Source: a virus
Direction: 5' to 3' (one strand)
Length of the DNA: 59,293 nucleotides
Virus record (IMG/VR): IMGVR_UViG_3300029286_000042
Location: 1-59,293 of that record
The notes beneath the pieces are model-generated. The model was not told where the DNA came from. It was given only the letters and a program-made list of their open reading frames with translations, and did not search any database. The translations under genes were made by a program, and so were the position numbers. Below are positions 32,949-41,030 of the stretch, piece after piece (position 1 is the first letter of the stretch; each line of letters starts with the position of its first letter).

Positions 32949-34291
32949 GCCTTTTCGCCCTCCTCTTCAACGACGACCCCCTGGTTCATCGTGAACGAGA
33001 CTTCAGGACCGGAACCGACCCGCGCCATGAGCACGAGCTTCCCAACCTTCTCCGCAGCCCCCTTGATACGGAGAAGCGCATGCGCATCGAAGACAGACCC
33101 TTCGTCGACAATGATCGCCGGCGCCCTCGGGTTCAGCGCAGCCGCCAGGTAGACGGCGACCTCCGCCTTCTCCCCCGTCGACGCCTGGGCGAACGGCACG
33201 CCGTTGTAGAGGAGCCCTCCATCCTTGAACGTCAAGCCCTCCACTCCGAAGCTCGCCTTCGCAATCGCCTCTTGCCGACTCCGGTCGTGCGCCGCGAGCT
33301 GGTTGGACAACTCCTCGGCAAAGGACACCGCCGCGCGATACTCGTCTCCGAGCTTCCCGCGCTTCTCCTGCTCGCGGACGCGATCGTTGATCCACCCGGC
33401 CTCTCGGATGCGAGTGGAAATAGAATCTGTCTCCTCATCCTCCAATGCCTCGGCCCGCATCACCTGCTCGTTCGTCTCCTCCGTCAGCTTCGAGAGCTGA
33501 TCGTCGAGTGTCGACAGCACCCGGCTCTGCTCCTCCTTCTTCGCCATCAGGTCGTCGATCTGCTCGGTGATCCGGTCGATCTCCCCCGCCGTCTGCCGGC
33601 GCACATCCTCTGCCGTCCGCAGAGTTCGCAGCGCATCCTTCCCCTTCTCGCGCTGGCGATCCTTCTCCCGGTTCTCCGCGTGCCGCCGATCGAGTTCTTG
33701 CGTCAACGCCGTGACATCCACCGGCTCGACTGGCTCATCCAACGGCAACAGGGCGAGCGCCCCCTCCAGCCGCTTGACCTCAGCGTTCGCCACAGTCCGA
33801 CGACTGTAGATCTCCTCTCTCGTCTTCTTGAATTGCGCCGGGTTGATGCCGGCAGCCAGCGCGCACACCTCATCGACTTCGCCTGGCTTCATCTGCAAGA
33901 ACCTCGATGGATCGAATGCCGGGATCGCTCCATCCTCCCCACCGAAGAGGCGCTGGAGAACCTGCGCCGGCGGCTCCATCCGCGTCCCATCCTTCTTCCG
34001 TACAGTGAACGTCGGGCGCTTCCCAGGCTTCCACTCCCGGCGCACCACCAGATCCGTGAACCGGCTTTCGACGAAGCCTTCATCCGTCCCCAAGCGAAGC
34101 GGCGCATCTGGCATGTTCCGCGCCCCGTAGATGCACGCGGTCACCACGCCAAGCGCCGAACTCTTCCCCGCCCCATTCTCCCCACCGAAGATGATGAGGT
34201 CACCACGCGTCGTGAAGTCGACGTCAACCCTCACCAAGCCCAAGTAGTTTGCCGCCGCGATGCCCTCTAGCTTCTGACCTTCCTCTGACAT
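32945..34291 (-). CDS. SbcC/RecF-like ATPase
   Basis: Predicted 448 residues. These SMC-like proteins join a nuclease in processing DNA ends and replication forks. Walker A GGENGAGKSS lies at 36-45, the ABC signature region is ASTGEKAEVAVYLAAAL, Walker B PAIIVDEGSVFD follows, and the H-loop region is GKLVLMARVG, without an evident histidine. Between them is a charged coiled coil of about 150 residues. It lacks the long arms of cellular SbcC, as typical of small phage versions. It sits next to the Cas4-like nuclease and putative annealing protein. Confidence 0.82.
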   Translation of the reverse strand: MSEEGQKLEGIAAANYLGLVRVDVDFTTRGDLIIFGGENGAGKSSALGVVTACIYGARNMPDAPLRLGTDEGFVESRFTDLVVRREWKPGKRPTFTVRKKDGTRMEPPAQVLQRLFGGEDGAIPAFDPSRFLQMKPGEVDEVCALAAGINPAQFKKTREEIYSRRTVANAEVKRLEGALALLPLDEPVEPVDVTALTQELDRRHAENREKDRQREKGKDALRTLRTAEDVRRQTAGEIDRITEQIDDLMAKKEEQSRVLSTLDDQLSKLTEETNEQVMRAEALEDEETDSISTRIREAGWINDRVREQEKRGKLGDEYRAAVSFAEELSNQLAAHDRSRQEAIAKASFGVEGLTFKDGGLLYNGVPFAQASTGEKAEVAVYLAAALNPRAPAIIVDEGSVFDAHALLRIKGAAEKVGKLVLMARVGSGPEVSFTMNQGVVVEEEGEKA

Positions 34292-34489
34292 GCTCCGCTC
34301 CTCCTCTCTCCCTCACAACAGACTGCACGGCTGGCCGGATTCCCCACTCGGCTCCGCGACTGATGCCACGTAGCGAACGTAGCCACTGGGCGCTGTTCTG
34401 ATTGCAGGCCCTCAAACGCTCCCGTCAGGGACGCCGACCTTGCCACGCCCAGCCTTACCCGGTGCTGACGCACCGCAACCCCGCAGTCC
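34292..34489 (-). other. 198-bp gap upstream of the SbcC-like gene
   Basis: No convincing gene. A GGTGC-GTCA-GCACC hairpin near 34454-34468 is the most obvious structure. No promoter with good -35 and -10 boxes was found. It may be a regulatory leader or contain an unrecognised RNA; a GGAGGAGCGGAGC-type ribosome binding site lies before the ATG at 34291. Confidence 0.4.
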
Positions 34490-35485
34490 CTACTCCACCG
34501 CCGTCGGCCCCGGAGTCCCGCTGAGCGGCGTCACCTTCCGCTGCCAGAAGCGCGTATCTTTGACCTGATACCCTGCCCGCTCGATCCACTTCCCCTCAAC
34601 CAACCAGTCGCCGACGATCGCGACCTTCCCCTCCAGCAACTCCTTGAGTCGCTTGTCGACTGCGTTGTACTCCGCCTGCCCTTCCTTCAGCGCGAAGTAG
34701 CGACGTAGCAGTTCCTCGATCTCCGCGTTCTGCTCGATCGACAGGCCCGGAGAATCCGAGCAGATCGTCGGCTTGCAATCCAGCATATGCGAGCAGCGCC
34801 GGCACTCCCCCGACTCCAATCGGTCAGGCGCCTCGCCCGAGGCGACCGCCCGGTTCACCTCGCGGAGCTTCGCCTCGATCCGAGCGAAACGCTCCTCGTC
34901 GTAGGTCACCCAAGTGCCCTTGAGATCGAGAGCGATCTTGTTCTTCGGCACGAGCAGCCCGTGGAAGCTCTCATCCATCCGCAAGTAGCACGTCATCTGG
35001 TCGACGTACCCGCGGTGCCACGCATGGTCAGAGCGCGTGAAGTCCTCGACGCTGTTCACCCCAGCGTAGAGCCACGGCGACATGGACTTCACATCGAACG
35101 GCACCACCGCGAAGTCACCGGTCGCCGCATCCCGAGGCCAGTCGTCCAGTTCATCCGGCGCGAACAACTCAGGGCGCGGCACCATCTTCCCGTCGATATG
35201 CCCAGAGAGCTGAAGGTCGGCCAGCCAGAACGGTCGCTGTTGCTCGACGATCCGGAAGCCCATCCTCTGAAGCGCAGCGACCGCCGTATCCTCCTGCGCA
35301 TCTCCCTCAGCGAAGATCTGCAAGAGCCCGACATCCGGCAGCAACGCCGTCTGCCACGCCGTGCGGTCGTAGAACAGTCGCCGCACGCAGTCCGTACCAA
35401 CACTCGACGCCCGGTTCGCGTGGCACGGCCTTGGCTCTCGGTCCGCTTCCATCACCTTGAGAAGCCGTTTCCTTAGATCGAACAC
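34490..35485 (-). CDS. Cas4/RecB-like PD-(D/E)XK nuclease with Fe-S-type cysteines
   Basis: Predicted 331 residues. A strong AAGGAGGTGGGG site precedes the GTG at 35485. The nuclease core is shown by CVRRLFYDR, GHIDG (metal aspartate), PFDVKSMS (D.K motif) and GYVDQMTCYLRM (Q...Y). A later cluster CRRCSHMLDCKP with ICSD provides three or four cysteines, and the early CH/CVRR cysteine could complete a [4Fe-4S] site as in Cas4 and AddB. Role: resection of DNA ends for recombination with the neighbouring annealing protein. There is no CRISPR array in the window. Confidence 0.8.
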   Translation of the reverse strand: MFDLRKRLLKVMEADREPRPCHANRASSVGTDCVRRLFYDRTAWQTALLPDVGLLQIFAEGDAQEDTAVAALQRMGFRIVEQQRPFWLADLQLSGHIDGKMVPRPELFAPDELDDWPRDAATGDFAVVPFDVKSMSPWLYAGVNSVEDFTRSDHAWHRGYVDQMTCYLRMDESFHGLLVPKNKIALDLKGTWVTYDEERFARIEAKLREVNRAVASGEAPDRLESGECRRCSHMLDCKPTICSDSPGLSIEQNAEIEELLRRYFALKEGQAEYNAVDKRLKELLEGKVAIVGDWLVEGKWIERAGYQVKDTRFWQRKVTPLSGTPGPTAVE

Positions 35486-35683
35486 GACACCCCACCTCCT
35501 TCGGACAACTGCCTGCCGGAGTTCCCCGGCCCGGTTTCCGCCCATCCCGGCGCTCGCCCATTGACCCCGTTCAGCAGACTGGTCGGCCTTGAAAGCAGCG
35601 CCACCCAACGAGCACGCTGCACATCCCGAACGGCTTGCGCCACCGGCACCCGCGAGGCAGTTGTTCCTCTTCACGCCTCCCCG
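35486..35683 (-). other. 198-bp gap upstream of the Cas4-like nuclease gene
   Basis: No supported gene. The frame of the nuclease stays open upstream to a possible start at 35674, but no good ribosome binding site is there, unlike at 35485. GGGCCGGGGAACTCCGGC and other short GC hairpins can form near 35503-35530. Its length equals the gap before the SbcC-like gene; whether this is meaningful is unclear. Confidence 0.4.
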
Positions 35684-36550
35684 CTACTTCGCGCCCTCTC
35701 CCGCCGCCTTCTGGAACGCCGTATAGAGCTTGCTCACCTTGTCGAGGTTGATCTCCAACCTCTTCCCACGGAGCCGCGCGACGTCACGGACACCACGCAC
35801 GTCGCTGAACGCCGACAGCTTCTCCAACTGGTCCATGGCCGCCTGTTCGTTGCCCCCATTCATCTCGACGAGCATCTGCTTGATCCTCGTCTGCGTGGCG
35901 ACATCTTCCGGCGTCGCCTCCGTCTGCGCCCCGCGGTAGTCGACGCGCTTCGCTTGATCCTTTGTGATCTTCGCTTCCGCCAGATCCTCCCACGTCAAGC
36001 CACGCAACCCGAGGATGCGGGTGATCGCGCCCACCTCGCCGTTGGTGTACGCACCCTTCGCCACATCCGCCTCGTCGATCTCTTCGATCAGCCGAAGCTC
36101 CGTCCCCTTCTTCGCGTAGAACGGATCGCTAGAGGAGCGAGTTCCGATGACCTCGATCTCCCTCCCCCAAGGGGTGCGGATGACGAGCGTGCAACTCATG
36201 ATGAAATGCCCCGCCGCCCCCGTCGGTGTCTTCTGAATCGGCCCCTTGATCGCCCAGGACAACCGGAAGACGTCGGCCACCTTCTCCGCGCCAGGCGCCG
36301 TCAGGTACGGAGCGCCGCCCTGGTCGACCCAGTCATCCTGCGCCGTCAACCGCAACGCCGCGAGCTTGATGCGCTTGTAGGCCTCTGCCCGCTTGTCCGC
36401 AGTCTCAGCCATGTGCAGAAGCATGTCCGTATCCTCGATCCCGAGGACCGTCGTTCCACCACGCCGCTCGACAAGCTCCGCGCCTTCCGCCTGCGGCACG
36501 TCATCGTCGGACGGCCTTTGCCCTGCCCAGAATGTTCCTTCGCCCGCCAT
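35684..36550 (-). CDS. Putative single-strand annealing protein
   Basis: Predicted 288 residues. The core ALRLTAQDDWVDQGGAPYLT, AEKVADVF, CTLVIRTPWGREIEVIGTRS, FYAKKGTELRLIEEIDEADV and ILGLRGLTWEDL resembles phage annealases that pair single strands during recombination (Rad52-like superfamily). The C-terminal KLSAFSDVRGVRDVARLRG segment is extra. The surrounding genes are a Cas4-like exonuclease and an SbcC-like ATPase, so a recombination-dependent replication module is likely. Family assignment is by pattern only. Confidence 0.55.
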   Translation of the reverse strand: MAGEGTFWAGQRPSDDDVPQAEGAELVERRGGTTVLGIEDTDMLLHMAETADKRAEAYKRIKLAALRLTAQDDWVDQGGAPYLTAPGAEKVADVFRLSWAIKGPIQKTPTGAAGHFIMSCTLVIRTPWGREIEVIGTRSSSDPFYAKKGTELRLIEEIDEADVAKGAYTNGEVGAITRILGLRGLTWEDLAEAKITKDQAKRVDYRGAQTEATPEDVATQTRIKQMLVEMNGGNEQAAMDQLEKLSAFSDVRGVRDVARLRGKRLEINLDKVSKLYTAFQKAAGEGAK

Positions 36551-36565
36551 GCCTTTCCCCCTTAG

Positions 36566-36745
36566 CTAGTCGCGGATGATTGCCCGCGGATACTCGGTGA
36601 AGACCCCACGCAGCTTGTCGAGGTAGATCTCAAGCGGCTTCGTCTTCGCCTTCTCGTAGTTGTTCACCGTGTCCTGGTTCATGCCCGCCAACTCCGCGAG
36701 CAGGCGCATCGACCACCTCGCCCCCGTCGGCTTGCGCCGCGCCAT
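36566..36745 (-). CDS. Small XRE-like helix-turn-helix protein
   Basis: Predicted 59 residues. WSMRLLAELAGMNQDTVNNY and EKAKTKPLEIYLDKLRGVF match the Cro/CI-type HTH with its 'la...gvs..tis.wE.g' core, where the NNYEKA matches the recognition helix end. It could be a small repressor for the neighbouring promoters. The predicted product is just the HTH domain. Confidence 0.7.
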   Translation of the reverse strand: MARRKPTGARWSMRLLAELAGMNQDTVNNYEKAKTKPLEIYLDKLRGVFTEYPRAIIRD

Positions 36746-36782
36746 CCGTTCCTCACGAATCCACCCCCCGGCCCCGCACGCC

Positions 36783-37649
36783 TTATCCGATGGGTGCGTC
36801 TCCGGTGTGACCTTCTGCTGGACTCCTCTCCGTGTTGACGTCACTTCCCTCCTCCTCCTTTGGTCCACCAGGCCCCGTAGGCCCCGGCCCGTCCTGACAC
36901 CCCTCCGGTCCCTCCGGCCCAAGAGGACCAGGTTGGCCCTCCTCCGGCCCGACTTCGACAATCTCCAAGAGCCCCGCCGCTCTCCACTCATCCATCGCGC
37001 TCGGCATCGTCCGCATGTCATCAGGCTTCGTGTAGAAGACGTCCGTGACGTAGGCGTACCCGAAGATGACAGGCCCCTTCGACTCTGTCCCGTCCGGGTT
37101 GCGAATTGTCCCCGCCTTGTGTGCGAGGAAGACGCGCGTATATCCCGGCAGGATGCGAGGCGGCTTTCGCATCGCCAGTCGCTTGTTGAGTCCCTGGAGG
37201 ACAACTTCATCGACGAAGTGCTGCGGCGTCGGGTAGTAGCTTTCGCCGACCCACATCAGCAAGTCGAACGCCTCCATCGCCTCGACGAGCGGCCGAACGC
37301 TGACCGACGCCTCCTGCCGCAACGCAGGGGCAAGCCACGCCGCCAGTCGGAAGTCGTGGCGCTGCTCTTCCGTCTCGAACGCGATTCCACACCGCACCCC
37401 GAAGTCGCTCGCGTACCCGGCGTTCGCATCATCACTCCACGGCAAGACGGTCACCGGCCCCAGCAACGTGTCGAACTGAAGCCCGTTGATCGCCTTCCAT
37501 CCCCTGAAGTGCTCCTCCGGCCACGGAAGCGCCGGCTCGAACAGCACGATCGGCGGCAAGACTCCGCCCTCCGAAACCTCGCTGTGGAGATAGACGGCGC
37601 CCTTCTTCAAGTGCCCGCAGCCGCGCTGCTTGTTTACAAGTACCCGCAT
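36783..37649 (-). CDS. Hypothetical protein with collagen-like tail
   Basis: Predicted 288 residues. The bulk is unknown (VNKQRGCGHLKKGAVYLHSE at the start, then FDLLMWVGESYYPTPQHF). The last 50 residues have a GPxG-rich tract (PGPLGPEGPEG, GPGPTGPGGP), which in phages often forms triple-helical stalks. The start follows the 37699-37727 promoter by about 50 bases. A second collagen-like protein is encoded near the portal. Confidence 0.55.
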   Translation of the reverse strand: MRVLVNKQRGCGHLKKGAVYLHSEVSEGGVLPPIVLFEPALPWPEEHFRGWKAINGLQFDTLLGPVTVLPWSDDANAGYASDFGVRCGIAFETEEQRHDFRLAAWLAPALRQEASVSVRPLVEAMEAFDLLMWVGESYYPTPQHFVDEVVLQGLNKRLAMRKPPRILPGYTRVFLAHKAGTIRNPDGTESKGPVIFGYAYVTDVFYTKPDDMRTMPSAMDEWRAAGLLEIVEVGPEEGQPGPLGPEGPEGCQDGPGPTGPGGPKEEEGSDVNTERSPAEGHTGDAPIG

Positions 37650-37698
37650 GCCCGCTCCTTTGCTCCCTCTCGGTATTCTTCCGCAATCCAGCTTCGTT

Positions 37699-37727
37699 AT
37701 TCTACCTGAACAGTCAGGCACATTCAA
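37699..37727 (-). promoter_or_regulatory. Promoter TTGAAT-17-TAGAAT
   Basis: On the minus strand TTGAAT is separated by 17 bases from TAGAAT. The spacer ends GTTCAGG and holds a CCTGA-CTGT-TCAGG dyad. It shares the TTCAGG next to the -10 box with the promoters at 23438 and 30995. Confidence 0.6.
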
Positions 37728-37770
37728 CCCGGACCGCCCAACGCTTTCGTGACAGCGACCACCTCCCCCG

Positions 37771-38402
37771 TCAACGGAGACGCGAATCGTGCATCTTCAG
37801 AGCCGAGACGATTCCTTCCTCCTCCACCCGACGGCGCACCGCACTCAGCGCCGCCTCGATCTCTCTGTGGAATGGGAGCCAAGCGATTGCCCCTGCCCTC
37901 TTCCCCGCCTCCCACGGAGAACCTTCGCCGCACTCCGGGAACTTCTCTGGAAGAGGCTTGAGCGCCCTGCACCCCGTCGGCCTCTCTTCGAACGACCATG
38001 CGCACCCATTCGGCCCGAGGAACACGCACGGCGTCTCCCGCCACGAAGCGTGCGTCGGCCATGTCCCATCCCTCCCCATAGGTCGGAGGTACCAGCCACG
38101 CCCCACCAGATCGTCGCATGGCCGTCGCCCTTCCCGAGAGAGCGCCGCCCGGTACTCTTCCCCTGGAACTCCGACGGCTTCAGACGGCGGCGAGGATCGC
38201 CCTCCCACCAATCGAACGTGAAGCCGCCCGTCCACAGAATCCGGGCCAGCGCATCGCCCATCGTCTGCTCGCCAGGGAGGAGCTGGACATCCTGCGGCCA
38301 GACGGCCCCCGGATACCGCTTGCAGCACTCTCCTCTACACTCCGCACAGCACGGCGCCGCGTCGTAGTAGAGCCCCGTGGTAGAGATCACGGCGCGCGTC
38401 AT
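37771..38402 (-). CDS. YkgJ-like CxxCxxxCC protein, frameshifted
   Basis: Two frames together give one protein. The 38402 ATG frame begins STTGLYYDAAPCCAECRGEC with the CxxCxxxCC cluster, then FTFDWWEGD and LKPSEFQG. At a GGGG run (38160-38163) the reading must move back one base to continue EEYRAALSREGRR, WYLRPMGRDG and CVFLGPNGCAWSFEERPTGCR, the matching second half of the iron- or zinc-binding cysteine cluster family. Each half is short without the other; together they give about 210 residues, the usual size. Cause of the shift is not known (sequence error, programmed slip or inactivation). Confidence 0.65.
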
Positions 38403-38887
38403 CCGCCCTCTCCCTCATCCTCAACGATCACCGTCCGCCCCGCTGCCCACTCGTTCCACTCACTCACAGAACACGCGAAGCCCACAGCCTCCCCAGGACG
38501 CGAGAAGGCGACGATGTGCTTCCCACGATGGCGAACGACACGATCCTCGATCGTCTCCGGCGCCCCCTCCTTTGCCGGCTGGCTCGCCTTCAGATGGTCG
38601 CCAGTTTGCGGGTCCCGTCGCGGGTCGCGTTCCTCATCACACACCGTGCACCGCATGACGGCGTACTCGGCAGGCGCCGTGCATGTTCGCTTCATCGTGT
38701 GCGGGAACCCGTTGAGGCAGTCCGCTTTGAACAGGTCGTGAGAGATCGAGATCGACGCCGTGTAGCCGAATGTCTTGCCGCACGCCCAGCACACCTGCTC
38801 GAAGACCTTCCCCTCTGTGTAGCCGTAGCCGTCGTCGTGGCAGATGTCCACCTCAGCCGTACAGTACGGGCAGCGATCTTCTGTCAC
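38399..38887 (-). CDS. Conserved phage zinc-ribbon protein
   Basis: Predicted 162 residues from a GTG overlapping the upstream stop (GTGA). CPYCTAEVDICHDDGYGYTE, then CWACGKTFGYTASISI, KADCLNGFPH and CTVC fit a common phage family with CPYCGAEVEINHDDGYG...E.eC..CgKtF...ts. and YKADCLNG. Two zinc sites are probable. Function unknown. Confidence 0.75.
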   Translation of the reverse strand: MTEDRCPYCTAEVDICHDDGYGYTEGKVFEQVCWACGKTFGYTASISISHDLFKADCLNGFPHTMKRTCTAPAEYAVMRCTVCDEERDPRRDPQTGDHLKASQPAKEGAPETIEDRVVRHRGKHIVAFSRPGEAVGFACSVSEWNEWAAGRTVIVEDEGEGG

Positions 38888-39348
38888 GTATCCCCCTTCT
38901 CCTCTCCCAAGAACTCCAGCGCATCGCCCAAGAACTCCCGCACCAACCATCGCAAGTCTGGGTCGACAAGGACGTTCAGCGCCCGGCGGATCGCATCAGG
39001 CGCATCCTTCGGCCCTTCTGCGTGCAGGCTTCTCTTCCCCTCCTTCGCCTTCGTGATCGGTTCAAGGACGCGCCCGACGCCGTGGCACTGTGAGCACTCT
39101 TCCAACCTCACACGCACCAAGTCCGCGACCGGGAACTCCAAGACATCTCCCGGCCCCGCGTAGCTCTGAGTGCCACCCCCCAAGACAAGTCGTTCCGTCT
39201 TGAACTGGTCGAGAGGCAAGGCGAAGCGCTTGCACACCTCCACCATGCAAGTGACGGTCTCCCCCCCATCGTCGCGGAGCGCCATGAGCTTCGAGCCTGT
39301 TGTGATGTGGATCAGCTGCTCGTTCGCCGTCGCCTTCGTCCTCGTCAT
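38884..39348 (-). CDS. Hypothetical protein with CxxCxGxG motif
   Basis: Predicted 154 residues. CSQCHGVGRVLEP near residue 86 is a single DnaJ-type CxxCxGxG knuckle. A helical C-terminus (DPDLRWLVREFLGDALEFL) ends the protein. It is ATGA-coupled to the 59-residue frame upstream. No family recognised. Confidence 0.55.
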   Translation of the reverse strand: MTRTKATANEQLIHITTGSKLMALRDDGGETVTCMVEVCKRFALPLDQFKTERLVLGGGTQSYAGPGDVLEFPVADLVRVRLEECSQCHGVGRVLEPITKAKEGKRSLHAEGPKDAPDAIRRALNVLVDPDLRWLVREFLGDALEFLGEEKGDT

Positions 39349-39524
39349 TCCGCCACCACCAACAGCCCCGCCTCCACCAGCCCCGCAAGGACTTCATCCG
39401 CGAACCGCCCATCGACCCACAACGTCACGCCGAGCCACTGCCAGCCCTCGCTCACCAATCGCTCGTTGATCCACTCCCTGGCGTCATCGGAGTGAAGCCA
39501 ACCATCGACCCTGAGCGCGCACAC
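39345..39524 (-). CDS. Small hypothetical protein
   Basis: Predicted 59 residues (GTG start, begins CALRVDGWLHSDD, ends VEAGLLVVAE). Its stop overlaps the next ATG as ATGA. Amphipathic composition (REWINERLVSEGWQWLGV) and the coupling support it. The ribosome binding site, GGAGG about 15 bases upstream, is distant. Confidence 0.5.
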   Translation of the reverse strand: MCALRVDGWLHSDDAREWINERLVSEGWQWLGVTLWVDGRFADEVLAGLVEAGLLVVAE

Positions 39525-39555
39525 CGCACGTCGGCAACTGCCTCCGCCCGTTGGC

Positions 39556-39612
39556 TCACTTCACAACCTCCCACGGCCCAAGCCACTTGATGACCCGGTA
39601 CTTCTTCAGCAT
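39556..39612 (-). CDS. Possible 18-residue leader peptide
   Basis: An ATG with GAGGAGGTGCGGAG just upstream encodes 18 codons (LKKYRVIKWLGPWEVVK after the start) and stops in a GTGA overlap with another frame (39452-39559). It follows the terminator directly, so it could only be translated on read-through or from an unseen promoter. Support is the strong ribosome binding site. Confidence 0.3.
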   Translation of the reverse strand: MLKKYRVIKWLGPWEVVK

Positions 39613-39627
39613 CTCCGCACCTCCTCA

Positions 39628-39661
39628 GGAAGAAGGCCGAGGCCGTCACCAGGCCCCGGCC
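39628..39661 (-). terminator. Rho-independent terminator
   Basis: A GGCCGGGGCC stem pairs with GGCCTCGGCC (one G-T) around a seven-base loop, followed by TTCTTCC on the minus strand. It lies just after the ribbon-helix-helix gene and should end transcripts from the ArdC-like gene and its upstream operon. Confidence 0.65.
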
Positions 39662-39672
39662 CTTCCCGTCCG

Positions 39673-39858
39673 CTACTTCCTCGCCTCCTCGCGGTCGAGG
39701 TATTGGAGGATCGCGTCAACGACGAGATAGTTGACCGAGCGGTCCTTCTTCGCGCCGAGCGCCAAGAGCCGTTGGATTGGCTCTTTCGGCAGCTTCGACT
39801 TCGGGATGTAGATCGACAGCTTGTCGAGCAATTCCTTCTTTGGCATCTCTCCGCTCAC
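39673..39858 (-). CDS. Ribbon-helix-helix-like small protein
   Basis: Predicted 61 residues. LSIYIPKSKLPKEPIQRLLA, then LGAKKDRSVNYLVVDAILQYLD fits a CopG/Arc-type fold with a short strand and two helices. Such proteins repress their own promoters or act with toxins; no toxin partner is visible. It is ATGA-coupled to the ArdC-like gene. Confidence 0.65.
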   Translation of the reverse strand: MSGEMPKKELLDKLSIYIPKSKLPKEPIQRLLALGAKKDRSVNYLVVDAILQYLDREEARK

Positions 39859-40660
39859 TCCTTCACAGCAGCGGCCCCATCTGGAGCCGCAGAGAAGATC
39901 TCCCTGAACGCCCGTTCGATGCGCGGCAGGAGCCGACGCACCGCTTGCTCAGGGTTCTCGGTGTACTGACTGACGTACTTCCACGCATGCGCGTCGATCC
40001 GCGCCCCGAACAACCGGGCGAGAACCGCCGCCCCGAGTTCCGCTACCGCTTCTTGATTCGCGTCCTGACCTCCCTTCCACTCCGCCTGACACCGAGAGTC
40101 CGCAGCGTGCATCAGCTCGTGAAACAGACCCCCTCTGAATAGCTCAGCAATGTGATTGCCTGCGCCTTCTTCCCGAACGCCCCGAGGTACGGCGCCCCAC
40201 CATTCGGCTGCCACGTCACCGAGATGCCCCACGCCCTCGCCACTTCCATGAGCGGCGGCATCTCCTTCGGCGCAAAGTCTGGAAGCGGCTCGCCTTCCGT
40301 ATCCTCGACACCGAACACCGGGAAGCACCGGAACCCCGTGATGACGACCCGCTCCTCGCCCTTCTCCTGCCCTGGCTTCGCCTTCTCCTCCACCTTCTTC
40401 GTGTTAGGTGCCAAGAGACAGAACGAGTGCGAGCCAGCCTTGACGAAGCGCCCAACCTCGCGCCATTGGTTGAAGGTGCGCGCATCCGCCGTTCCATTCA
40501 TCGCGCAGATCATCCGGTTGCACAGCGACCAACGGCTCAGTGGACGCCCGTCATCGCCAGGGATTGCCGCGATCGCCACGGTGTCGACAAGGACCTCTGG
40601 AGTCCTGAAGAGGTCCGCGAGTTCGCTCAACGCCAGCAGTGCCTTCTCGGTCGTCGCCAT
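39855..40660 (-). CDS. ArdC-like antirestriction protein, frameshifted at a G-run
   Basis: The first frame from 40660 begins ATTEKALLALSELADLFRTP and includes FNQWREVGRFVKAGSHSF and ITGFRCFPVFGVEDTEGEPL, the N-terminal ArdC domain that binds single-stranded DNA. It then reads AQAITLLSYSEG and would stop soon. Moving back one base at the GGGGG run (40129-40133) gives GLFHELMHAADSR, the zincin HExxH motif, and the downstream E. Together they form about 268 residues, as in ArdC proteins. ArdC protects incoming DNA from restriction and can be a metalloprotease. Whether the shift is real needs raw reads. Confidence 0.7.
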
Positions 40661-40661
40661 C

Positions 40662-40922
40662 TCACTCCACCTCCAGAGCCTTCCAGGCGTTGTGGCCCGT
40701 GAGATTCCCCATAAAGTCGTAGTGATCGGAGTAGCCACTCTCGTAGTGGACAACCATCCCACCAGCCGAGTGCTCAATCGGATAGCCGGCGACAACCTTC
40801 GACCCGACGACGTGTGCGAGTGTCGTGGCGACCTTCTGCATCGCAATCGCTCGCCCTCTCTTCTCCCAGTATTCGCGCTTCGCCTGGTGGTCGTTCCGCC
40901 CACTGCTCCTGAGTCCGTTCAT
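40662..40922 (-). CDS. Hypothetical protein after repeated promoter 1
   Basis: Predicted 86 residues. The start has the shared GGGAGGCAGGAAC leader. KREYWEKRGRAIAMQKVATT is helical and IEHSAGGMVVHYESGYSDHY is beta-like. No family recognised. It is one base upstream of the ArdC-like gene and is probably in the same operon. Confidence 0.55.
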   Translation of the reverse strand: MNGLRSSGRNDHQAKREYWEKRGRAIAMQKVATTLAHVVGSKVVAGYPIEHSAGGMVVHYESGYSDHYDFMGNLTGHNAWKALEVE

Positions 40923-40956
40923 GTTCCTGCCTCCCTTTTCCTTCCTCGATACACTC

Positions 40957-40984
40957 ATTATACACGGATCGTCAAGGAATACAA
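40957..40984 (-). promoter_or_regulatory. Repeated promoter cassette, copy 1
   Basis: TTGTAT and TATAAT are 16 bases apart on the minus strand, with TTGACGATCCGTG as the spacer end. The leader continues to GGGAGGCAGGAAC-ATG, the same in all four copies. A GCCCC-GTGC-GGGGC hairpin (40985-40998) touches the -35 box and its following T-rich bases, so it may also end upstream transcripts. Confidence 0.75.
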
Positions 40985-41030
40985 GCCCCGCACGGGGCGC
41001 AGTCAACGACCACGCCCCGCCGGATGCCGT

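Noticed and set aside
32810-34270. Plus-strand frame of 486 codons opposite the SbcC-like gene
   Set aside because: Same reason: mirror frame of a gene with Walker motifs, no ribosome binding site and arginine-rich content.
34490-35485. Cas4-like nuclease as evidence for a CRISPR system
   Set aside because: I saw no repeat-spacer array or other cas genes in the window. Cas4-like proteins are common in phage recombination modules.
35486-35674. Extended N-terminus for the Cas4-like nuclease
   Set aside because: The extra 63 residues lack conserved motifs and have no ribosome binding site, while AAGGAGGTGG lies just before the GTG at 35485.
39452-39559. A 35-residue frame coupled to the 18-residue leader
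   Set aside because: It overlaps the better-supported 59-residue frame and its C-terminal part (glycine, threonine, proline and serine-rich) is not protein-like.
40957-40984. TTGACG and TATAAT seven bases apart in the repeated cassettes, read as -35 and -10
   Set aside because: Spacing is far too short for sigma-70. TTGTAT with 16-base spacing to TATAAT fits better, so TTGACG is regarded as part of the spacer.
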